Positions 21,601 through 31,612 of a stretch of DNA of 64,000 bases are shown here, piece by piece. The position numbers and the translations under genes were made by a program. The DNA is taken from contig OZ038528.1 of the NCBI GenBank assembly GCA_964036665.1, positions 16,727,245 through 16,791,244 on the forward strand, in the 5' to 3' direction. Under the pieces are notes generated by a model. That model had not been told where the DNA came from. It was given only the letters and a program-made list of their open reading frames with translations, and did no database searches. This stretch comes from Gordius sp. MW1 (taxonomy: Eukaryota; Nematomorpha; Gordioida; Gordea; Gordiidae). The stretch's first letter is position 1; every line of letters starts with the position of its first letter.

Positions 21601-24600
21601 CCTCTCCCCCGCATCTGAAAGAGGGTTAAAAATTAGGGGGGGCCCCTCTCCCCCGCATTAGAAAGAGGGTAAAAATTAGGGGGGGGGGGCAAAACACCCC
21701 CCATGCCCCCCCCCCCCCGGGTGAGAAAGAGGGTAAATAATAAGGGGGGGGGGACAAAACACCCCCTGCCCCCCCCCCCCTCTCCCCCGCATCAAAAAGA
21801 GGGTAAAAAATTAGGGGGGGGGGGTCAAAACACTCCCCCCCCCCCTCCCCGGGTGAGAAAGAGGGTAAAAAAAGAGAGTATATATAGAGGGGGGGGGGGT
21901 GTTTTGCCCCCCCCCCCCCTTTTAATTTTTTACCCTCTTTCTCACCCAGGGAGGGGGGGGGGGGTATGCCCCCCTAGCAATTTTTTACCCTCTTTCTGAT
22001 GCGGGGGAGAGGGGGGGGGGGCAGGGGAGTGTTTTGCCCCCCCCCATTTTTTACCCTCTTTCTCACCCAGGGAGGGGGGGGGGGTGTTATTTTTTACCCT
22101 CTTTCTGATGCGGGGGAGAGGGGGGGCAGGGGAGTGTTTTGCCCCCCCCCCCTAATTTTTTACCCTCTTTCTGATGCCAAGGAGAGGGGGGGGGGGTGAT
22201 AGTCAATTTTCAAAAAAAAATATAAATTTCAATAAAAAATGTTAATTATGACATTTGTCACCACGGTGACCGCAAAAATTCACAAAAATATTTTGAAAGG
22301 GTTAAAAAAGGCTTTCCGGCCCACCGGGTGACAAAGAGGGTAAAAAATGAGAAGAGGAGCGAATCAACCCCCCCCCCCCCCCTCTCTCCCGCATCAGAAA
22401 GAGGGTAAAAAATTAAGGGGGGGGGCAAAACACCCCCCCCCCCCCCCCCCCCCCGGGTGAGAAAGAGGGTAAAAAATAAGGGGGGGGGCAAAACACCTTC
22501 TGTTCCCCCCTCTCCCCCGCATCTGAAAGAGGGTTAAAAATTAGGGGGGCCCCTCTCCCCCGCATTAGAAAGAGGGTAAAAATTAGGGGGGGGGGCAAAA
22601 CACCCCCCATGCCCCCTCCGGGTGAGAAAGAGGGTAAATAACCCCCTGCCCCCCCCCCTCTCCCCCGCATCAGAAAGAGGGTAAAAAATTAGGGGGGGTC
22701 AAAACACTCCCCCCCCTCCCCGGGTGAGAAAGAGGGTAAAAAATAGAGAGTACATATAGAATCCCATTATAACGTTAGAATAGACTCTCTCGTTGTAGTA
22801 CTTACAAATGGCGGTCAAAATTGGCATCACTTTTTTAAAGCGAATGCACACCATAATATAACTCATGCTGAAGCCTCGGCACGCCTTCCGGCTCATCCGT
22901 TACAACACTAGTCTCAACTCGTCTATTTTTGTTATGCATTTATGTAGTATACATAAGTAGAATATAGAGGAATATTTGGGTGATGTTGATTAAATTGTCG
23001 GGAATAGTTGTTTTTGTGTTAATAAAATTCTTTGTAATTCTTCCTTCACTGTTACAGATTTTCACTTGCACGGGTAACTATAAATTAAAAAAATCTTTGG
23101 TAAAAATTTTGAGTCGTTTTGAAAAGTGCTATAAATTTTAACATGAATCTTGATTCGCAGTGGAACGGGCGGTAAATCAAACAATACCGTGCTCAGTGTA
23201 AATGGTTCTGCCGACGTTAGAAATAATATATGCAACATTTTTGGTCCAAATGCAGTCGAAAACTTATTACCCTTCCAAAGTGCGGAACTCGAATATCCAC
23301 CTAGCCCGGGTTCACCTTCTGGATCAAGGGATTCCAGTCAACCCAAAAAAGAAATGTTTCGGTAAAAATATTAGGGACACTTCTATTATAAAAGAACTTG
23401 GATAATAAAATTAATGAAGTGTTAGTAAATACAATGTCTTTCTATTTCTCTGGGATTATAGAATTTTCGTGTTTAAGAATGTTATTTAGCATTTTTGGAT
23501 GATATAAACATATGCCTAGGGTCAAAAGGTTTTTAAGCGCCCCCGAGATCTGTCTAACATTAGATGACTGCAATTTTTTTAGTTAATAGACGCATTGATA
23601 AATATGCTGACGTATCATTTAATCGAGCAATTGATTCCCAACAGATCGCTTTGTATTTAAAAGAAAGCTTTAACCGCATTTCTATATACTTAATTTTCTC
23701 GCAGGAAGGGGAAACAAGGCAGATGTTATTGATCTCCGACCTATTACGCGGAAACAATTTTTTGAGTTGCTTAGATTCATTTTTTACAATTCAATTGACT
23801 TTTGACCAAACATTTCGATGAAAAGTTTTCGCCTAAAAATCCATAATTACATTGAAGTGTTTAATTTTATTAAGGCGGGAGGGGGCGAGCGGTTTTGCAT
23901 AAAGAATGTTTCGCCCTTACTAAATTATTTTTATATCCATAACCTCTTGTAGGTATTCGGGGTACGTATCAAATTGTAAACGTGGGAGCGGACGTTCGAC
24001 CGGAGATAGGCAATACCTATACATCAACAAAAGACCCGTCAAACTGAATAAAGTTTCGATTTTACACTATCGTTTATTTTAAATAAATGTTTATTAAACG
24101 ATTTTAGCAAAAAAATCTCTAATTCAAATCAAAAACCGACAAACGGAGCGAATGTTATAGGGATATATTAATTGCTATGTAATTTATGGGCTCGTTTTTT
24201 GGTTGTCCGTCCGTCCGTCCATTGTCCGTCCATCCCTATCTATTTGCATTGGGTATATTAGGTTATCGATTTTTTAAATTAATGCATGAGAAAGAGGTGC
24301 CCCACCCCTCATCTCTATCTCCCTCGCTGTGTTATTTTTTAAATTAAGAGTTGCCCCACCCCTCATCTCTATCTCCCTCGCATTCGGGCGGGGTCGGGTT
24401 TTAATTGCTACGTTAAATTAATGCATATTGATATTAATTGCTATAATTACCCTATACCCTCCACTACAAGGGTTTGGGTTAGAATCTCGGAGTTTTTTTA
24501 GACTCTTATGATTGTTCTTGTTACTACCATTAAAAATAAGACTTTTTGGCCGTCTGCTGGCTGCTGACCAATGAGAAAAATGACCATTGGCCAAGATGTG

Positions 24601-27600
24601 AATCCAAGTTTATTTTTCCTTTTTTTTGACTATTATGATTGTTCCTGTTACTACCATTGCTAATACGACTTTTCGGCCGTCCACTGGCTGCTGACCAAAG
24701 AAAAAATGACCATTGGCCAAAATGTGAATCCAAGTTTATTTTTTCGTTTTTTTTTTGACTATTATGATTGTTCCTGTTACTACCATTGACTTTTTGGCCG
24801 TCTGCTGGCTGCTGACCAATGAAAAAATGACCATTGGCCAAAATGTGAATCCAAGTTTATTTTTTCGTTTTTTTTTGATTATTATGATTGTTCCTGTTAC
24901 TACCATTGCTATTATGACTTTTTGGCTGTCCGCTGGCTGCTGACCGATGGAAAAAATGACCATTGGCCAAAATGTGATTCCAAGTTTTTTTTTCGTTTTA
25001 GTTTTGACTATTACGATTGTTCTTGTTACTATCATTGATAATAAGACTTTTTGGCCGTCCGCTGGCTGCTGACCAATGAAAAAAATGACCATTGGCCAAA
25101 ATGTGAATCTGAGTTTATTTTTTCGTTTATTTTTGACTATTATGATTATTCCTGTTACTACCATTGCTATTATGACTTTTTGGCCGTCCGCTGGCTCCTG
25201 ACCGATGGAAAAAATGACCATTGGCCAAAATGTGAATCGAAATTATTTTTTTCGTTTTTTTTGACTATTATGATTGTTCCTGTTCCTACCATTGCTATTA
25301 TGACTTTTTGGCCGTCCGCTGGCTGCTGACCAATGGAATAAAATGACCATTGGCCAAAATGTGATTCGAAAATTTTTTTTTCGTTTTTTTTACTCTTATG
25401 AATTTATATCCATTTTTACCGTGTGCTGGCTGCTGACCGATGGAAAAAAATGACCATTGGCCAAAGTGAGCATCAAATTTTTTTCCGTTTTTTTGGCTAT
25501 CATTGACTTATAGAGTATCTGTTGGTACTGACCAATGGAGAAAAAATGACCATTCGCCAAATTTTTGATTTTTTTAATTAAAAATTGTTCAAATTCAACA
25601 AAGATTTCTCCCAACAATTCTGCAAATTCTTAACATTGTGATGTTTTATAATATAATGTTTGTTAGACCCATAATCACTAAAGGCCGTAAAAACTAATGT
25701 AATACGCAACTAGATGCAAACACTAAATCTAACCCTAACCCTTGCCTATATTACATTTTGCCTATATTACATTTTGCCTATAAATGGAAAATTTGTATAA
25801 ATAATTAATTAATCATTAGGCATTTAATACCCCCCTATAGGCATTCTCGCCCATAAATTGCATAGCAAATATGATACATTTATACGAAGTAAAGATGAGT
25901 CGTCCGCCCTTCCCTTCTCCCCTCCCCCTTCCCACGAGGGCCGAAGGCCCAAGTTATATATATATGTATATATATATATATACATTATATATACATATAT
26001 ATATATATTGTATATATATATTAATTATATCTCATCTTGTTGTTTTTTAGTTTTTCCCTCTTTGAATAAATATATTGTGATGGCATGTATCAACCTGCAA
26101 AGTCATTTTTTTCTATCCTAACTTTGAAAATGAATAAATATTGACCTGACTCGACCCGAAATAAGGGTAAAAATTCATGTAAAATTTAATTAACAAATTA
26201 AAGTACAAAATTTATTTGACCGATTTATTATGATTATGACTAAATATCGATCAACAAAATTTCTAGTATATATTTGCTCTTCTCTTTTCTAAAATTTGAC
26301 TTGTAAAAGGTTTGACTTAAACTAGTATAACAAGTGTAATTTAAATAATAAAATCAATCAAATTAATGAATGATTGATATGAAATTATTAAAGGGCATTT
26401 TTTTAATAACAGGTTTAGTAAAATATTTTGCCCCAGCAAAATTTCTAATTTTAAATTTATTTAATTTTGGCCTTGCTGCGCTTGTACAAATAGCAGCTTA
26501 TAAATAAAGCGATCAATGTTCGTCTAATTACAAACTAGTTCAAGTTCATTTTTTAAATGAAATATCTAACAAGCTTTTCAAATTTCAATTTCTTTAAATT
26601 TTAGGATATTGCAAAATAAGTCCCGACCCGCAAGTATTTTTTTATAGTCTTAACCTGACACGATTGCAGTTAGGGGTAACAGGTGCATGCCTTTAAGGAC
26701 ATCTCCCTCCCCCCCCTTCACAATTTATTGTTGCCTAGCATTTACTTCGATAAACCTAAATGTCGCGGTCATACCTAAGTTTTGGTTGGGGTTTTGGGGA
26801 AAATTATGAAGTTTAAGATCATCGAATTATTTTACAGCCTCACCACGCTGCATTAAAGATGACTGGTTATAATGGAATTTAAAATTGTTATCGCAGGTTC
26901 GCCAAACGATGAATGACGTACATCACATCTACAATAAAACACAATATCCTTTCATTTACCTCAACATCGATGTCAATTCAGGTGAGCTCGTGTTTGTTTT
27001 GTAGGTTTACTAATTATAATGACTATGTTCCCAGATGTTGATTTTTTAATAATTATTGTTGACGATAAAATTTTAAAATAGACATAGCATGCCATTTGTT
27101 AAATTAATATGAAAATTATTTAAGTTATGGTGCTTAAAAAATAAAAGAATTTTTTGGCTAATCCAATTCTCCAAGAAAGAAGGTTTTAGTGGTGTTATGC
27201 CTTAGTAATTGACTTCATTTTTTATATGCGTCATTTTGGTGCTTCTCTATAATTGATATAAATTCCCCTATTTTATTTAACGTTTAAGGTTATAGACTTT
27301 CGATTACCCACTTTGTTTTATCGTCTCAATTATTTTTGTTGCTCAGAATATATTGATGTCAACGTAACACCAGACAAAAAAGTCGTTTTTATGGAGCACA
27401 TGGGCCCCCTCTGTACAAACATTCAAGTACGCATTCGCGGTAATATTTTGAATCGTAATTATGCTTTAATTTCTATTTTCTTAGGAACGTCTCAAAGCGT
27501 TGTACGATAATCAACAGGGGGAAATTAATACGTTAGATGACACCGGTGATAAGGTACAGCTAAGCATGCACACTTTTTTATCACAAACCTCCTGTACCCT

Positions 27601-30600
27601 TACACCACCCACAAATATATCGGATGCCTTGTGTCGGGGCAAATCCATAGATTCAATTGACGGTCAGCAACAAAATTTGACTACCACCCAGAAGAGTTGT
27701 TAGTTTGTTTAAATTTATTATACATATGTATTTAATTCAATTAAGGAGAATTATCGAATTTAGGAGTAGGGATTGTTTATGTGATAAATTTTGCCGGGTA
27801 AAATAAGTCCATTTTTCAAAGTTTTTTTTAACCTTCGACTTTTTAAGTTTTAAAATGTATATTATGCCTAAATTAACAAAAAAAAGTCAAAAGCAAATTT
27901 CTTTGCTATCCCATGATAATCGCGTATCCTTTTTATAATACCAAAAATCGGCATTACAATTTATAGACATAATTCAGTCGCAATATCTGAATGTTTCCCA
28001 AATATTTATAACACTCACCCTTTTATTTATTTCATTGATCTTCACAATATATATATATACATATATATAATGGATTGATAGTACATAAATATATATATAT
28101 ATTATATATATATATATATATTAATTGCTATGCAATTTATGGGCTCGTTTTTTGTTGTCCGTCCGTCTGTCCGTCCGTCCGTTACCCTCCTATCTATTTG
28201 CATTGGGTATATTAGGTTATCGATTTTTTAAATTAATGCATGAGAAAGAGGTGCCCCACCCCTCATCTCTATCTCCCTCGCTGTGTTATTTTTTAAATTA
28301 ATGCATGAGAAAGAGGTGCCCCACCCCTCATCTTTATCTCCCTCGGTGTGTTATATATAAGATTTGTTAAATTATCTATTATATAATAAACATAGATAAA
28401 AGTTGTTTACTTTAATGCTATGCAATTTAACTAGTTATATAATAAACATGAATAAAAGTTGTTTACTTTTTAATTGCTATGCAATTTAACTAGTTTTGGG
28501 GTTAGAATCCCCGAGTTTTTTTCACTCTTATGATTGTTCTTGTTACTATCATTGATAATAAGAATTTTTGGCCGTCCGCTGGCTGCTGACCAATGAAAAA
28601 AATGACCATTGGCCAAAATGTGAATCGAAATTATTTTTTTCGTTTTTTTTTGACTATTATGATTGTTCCTGTTTCTACCATTGCTATTATGACTTTTTGG
28701 CCGACCGCTGGCTGCTGACCAATGTTATATAATAAACATAAATAAAAGTTGTTTACTTTTAATTGCTATGCAATTTAACTAGTTTTTAGGTTAGAATCCC
28801 GGAGTTTTTTTGACTATTATGATTGTTCTTGTTACTATCATTGATATAAGACTTTTTGGCCGTCCGTTGGCTGCTGACCAATGAAAAAAATGACCATTGG
28901 CCAAAATGTGAATCCGAGTTTATTTTTTCGTTTTTTTTTGACTATTATGATTGTTCCTGTTACTACCATTGCTATTATGACTTTTTGGCCGTCCGCTGGC
29001 TCCTGACCGATTGAAAAAATGACCGTTGGCCAAAATGTGAATCGAAATTATTTTTTTCGTTTTTTTTTTGACTATTATGATTGTTCCTGTTCCTACCATT
29101 GCTATTATGACTTTTTGGCCGTCCGCTGGCTGCTGACCAAAGGAATAAAATGACCATTGGCCAAAATGTGATTCGAAAACTTTTTTTTCGTTTTTTTTTG
29201 AGTATTATGAATTTATATCCACTTTTACCGTGTCCTGGCTGCTGACCAATGGAAAAAAATGACCATTGGCCAAAATGTGATTCGAAAATTTTTTTTTCGT
29301 TTTTTTTACTCTTATGAATTTATATCCACTTTTACCGTGTCCTGGCTGCTGACCAATGGAAAAAAATGACCATTGGCCAAAGTGAGCATCAAAAATTTTT
29401 TTTCCGTTTTTTTGGCTATCATTGACTTATAGAGTATCTGTTGGTACTGACCAATAGAGAAAAAGTGACCATTGGCCAGATTTTTGATTTTTTTAATTAA
29501 AAATTGTTCAAATTCAACAAAAAATTTCTCCCAACAATTCTGCAAATTCTTGACATTGTGTTGTTTTATAATATAATGTTTGTTAGACCCATAATCACTA
29601 AAGGCCATAAAAATTAATGTAATACGCAACTAGATGCAAACACTAAATCTAACCCTAACCCTTGCCTATATTACATTTTGCCTTTATTACATTTTGCCTA
29701 TAATGGAAAATTTGTATAAATAATTAATTAATCATTAGGCATTTAATACCCCCCCAATAGGCATTCTCGCCCCTTCCCACCTTTCTCGCCCATAAATTGC
29801 ATAGCAAATATGATACATTTATACGAAGTACAGATGAGTCGTCCCCCCTTCCCTTCCCTTCCCCTCTTCCCTTCCCTTCTCCCCCTTCCCACGAGGGCCG
29901 AAGGCCCGAGTTATATATATATATATATATGTTAATATTTTTTTTCATTAAGGCGAGGATGCCATGTTGCGCGATAAAGTAGAAATTCAGGAAGGACTTA
30001 TTCTTTTATCAGAGGCTAGTTCGGATGATCAAGGCGACACACACAAATGCAATCAAAATATCGACCGTATTTAACTTGTTGTTTTAATCAAACGTATATC
30101 TGATATTTTAGTGATCGCTAAACCGAGCCCGCAAATTGCTCTAAAGGAAAAGTTTGTGAAAATCAACTACGCCAAAAAACTCGATAAATCAATCTTTAAA
30201 TCGATGACAATCGTGGGTCAATTCAATTTAGGTTTCATAATAGCGAAACACGGTAAGGTTGGATCAAAAATAATAATATTTATATGAGTTTAACGGAAAT
30301 ACATATTTTTTGTTTAGGTAGGGATTTATACATCATTGACCAGCACGCTTCCGATGAAAAGTACAATTATGAACGATTCCGCAAGAGGTATCAACTTAGA
30401 AATTTTACCAAAGCCACACGCGATGAAGTAGCGGAAGATCGGGATTGTTTTATCACTCACGAATTTATCAACCCGATACCTTTGAATAATTTGAGTGCCG
30501 ATGATGTTATATGGGTTTGGGAATACAGAAACCTATTTAAAAAGTTAGGTTTTGTCGTTGATACTTCAAGGGAATGGCATAAAGATGACCAAATTTTGAA

Positions 30601-31003
30601 TGAACCTTCCCGATGTGCAAAGCTCTTACTCACGTCTTCTAAGGCTTTCACCCTAGAATCTTCTCTAACTATTTTGGGTCAAGATGAAATCCTTGAAATA
30701 TTGGCCATATTAAAAGAATCACCTTATAACCCTTCGTCAATTGGCATTAGGGAGAGAAGTGAAGATGAAAGTTCAACCAAGCGAATAGAAGATATCATAG
30801 ATAATTGTTTGCGAGAATACGTGCCTTCACGAATCGAAAAGATATTGGCTTCCAAAGCGTGCCGTACATCTATAATGATTGGTACAGCTTTAAACATTCG
30901 TCAAATGAGAAAAACGGTAGCGCAGTTGACTGAACTCGATAATCCTTGGTATTGTCCACACGGCCGGCCTACGATAAATCACTTGTTTACAATACATTCA
31001 TGA
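18681..31003 (+). CDS. PMS2: PMS2, MutL-alpha mismatch-repair endonuclease
   Basis: It pairs with MLH1 to form MutL-alpha and nicks the error-containing strand during nuclear mismatch repair. Exons: 18681-18816, 18860-18946, 19029-19252, 20233-20417, 23161-23361, 23953-24052, 26897-26981, 27347-27426, 27485-27695, 29953-30066, 30112-30252, 30318-31003. The phases close to 749 aa (human about 862). ATPase motifs: VKELLEN with E32 and N36, DNGSGI at 61-66, GFRGEAL at 96-102. Then [13 protein letters not shown] and DVNVTPDKK of the transducer domain. The endonuclease is intact: [12 protein letters not shown] at 529-540, ACRTS near 702, CPHGRPT at 734-740, with QFNLGFII before them. The middle linker is short. 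Exon 9 could instead end at 27662, which also keeps phase. The donors of exons 6 (GTTTCG) and 9 (GTTGTT) are weak. Introns 4, 6 and 9 are filled with repeats. The start methionine is the first in frame before the ATPase domain. Confidence 0.93.
19253..19382 (+). repeat. Tandem duplication carrying a splice-donor-like start
   Basis: A 66-bp segment beginning at the exon 3 donor of PMS2 (GTAAACATATTAAA) is repeated at 19319-19382 with a few changes, including the donor-like GTAAACAT. Use of the second copy would add sequence that is read in frame only up to a stop at 19307-19309. Confidence 0.8.
20830..22845. mobile_element. G-tract foldback element in PMS2 intron 4
   Basis: The left end is CATAGACTAATAGACTGC, as in the elements at 14229 and 17919. 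About 100 bp of the left end (20868-20960: GTGATGCCAATTTTTACCGCC, CAACGAGA, TTCTAACGTTATAATGGGAT) returns in reverse complement at 22745-22835. The outermost 30 bp or so of the right end is missing; TACACACC on the left and TGCACACC on the right may be a decayed duplication. The interior (20960-22745) is more than twenty alternating G- and C-tracts, each joined to TTTTTTACCCTCTTTCT or its complement. A block at about 21230-21740 is directly repeated at about 22090-22640. Pro/Gly-rich open frames here are repeat artefacts. Tract lengths in an assembly of such DNA should not be trusted. Confidence 0.82.
24165..26030. mobile_element. Helitron-like (HINE-type?) element, copy 1, in PMS2 intron 6
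   Basis: The left end has TTAATTGCTATGTAATTTATGGGCTCG and GTCCGTCC repeats. The right end near 25850 has CGCCCATAAATTGCATAGCAAA, a subterminal inverted match to the left end. A pyrimidine-rich block and a TA microsatellite (about 25955-26020) follow. The core is a minisatellite (see 24480-25600). Subterminal inverted repeats, a core tandem array and a terminal microsatellite are the architecture of Helentron-associated elements such as DINE-1 and pearl. That class is inferred. No helicase is present. Confidence 0.6.
24480..25600. repeat. Minisatellite, about 120-130 bp unit, roughly eight copies
   Basis: Each unit runs through TGACTATTATGATTGTTCC, TGACTTTTTGGCCGTCCGC, TGGCTGCTGACCAATG, TGACCATTGGCCAAAATGTG and a T-rich tail. 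The last two or three units are more diverged. The open frames seen on either strand simply read the repeat. Confidence 0.9.
28115..29935. mobile_element. Helitron-like (HINE-type?) element, copy 2, in PMS2 intron 9
   Basis: It has the same order and orientation as copy 1: the TTAATTGCTATGCAATTTATGGGC end with GTCCGTCC repeats, a minisatellite at about 28515-29490, CTAACCCTAACCC, then CGCCCATAAATTGCATAGCAAA and the pyrimidine block. TA microsatellites flank both sides (28040-28118 and about 29912-29930). The array is interrupted twice by a phrase containing ATATAATAAACAT and TTGCTATGCAATTTAACTAG (about 28430-28500 and 28725-28790), which copy 1 lacks. Confidence 0.62.
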
Positions 31004-31075
31004 GATATTTTTTTATTTAATATAATATATATTTGATTTATTGAATAATTGTGTAATTGTTATTTCTTTTATATG

Positions 31076-31081
31076 AATAAA
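31076..31081 (+). promoter_or_regulatory. Polyadenylation signal of PMS2
   Basis: AATAAA 73 bp after the PMS2 stop codon, in an AT-rich 3' region. It is the first good signal downstream. Position alone supports it. Confidence 0.55.
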
Positions 31082-31612
31082 TTTTTATACTCAAGCATTA
31101 AAAACTGTTGCAACAATCCGATTCGGTGCTTGCATATGCATCGCAATGTTTTCTAATCAGAGCTAAATTTATGTTTTGATCTACAATACCTCTAAAAGGC
31201 AAAAAATGTTCAAATTTTCCTTTAAAATTAATGAAGACCGAAGGCGACGATGTATGTAAAATGGAAGAACTACAAATAGCTGACAATGTATTCCAAATTA
31301 ACAAATAATATATTCGAGTTTACAAAAAGGAGGTCATCTCAAAATTACAAATAATGTATTTGAATTTACAAAGGTTTTACAAAATTGTTATACTAGGGTT
31401 TTGCGATAGGGTCAAAGTTTAATAATTATATTTAGTTAAGGGATTTTGTAGTTGTTGTCTCCCCTTGGGATGATGGGCTTGATTAAACGATGAATGGGAG
31501 ATCTTTAGGCAGGGATGAGGAATTAATAGCAGATATTAATGGCATTCGTAAAAAGAAAAAGTAATTCAAAAAATGGCGTCAAATAAATTTAATTACGCGT
31601 ATAGGTTAACCC
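31082..31612. other. Intergenic stretch after PMS2
   Basis: I see no gene or clear repeat. A minus-strand open frame at 31098-31304 has no recognisable domain. Confidence 0.5.

Noticed and set aside
20819-22896. Pro/Gly-rich open frames on both strands
   Set aside because: They read G- and C-tract repeats of the foldback element; frame depends on homopolymer length.
23560-23821. Open frame between PMS2 exons 5 and 6
   Set aside because: Exon 5 joins exon 6 in phase (EMFR to YSGYVS) as in other PMS2 proteins, so no extra exon is needed.
24530-25329. Repeated-peptide open frames of 60-160 codons
   Set aside because: They translate a minisatellite whose unit length varies; no start context or domain.
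24480-25600. Regular repeats that might suggest a CRISPR array
   Set aside because: Whole 120-130 bp units repeat with no unique spacers, inside a eukaryotic intron.
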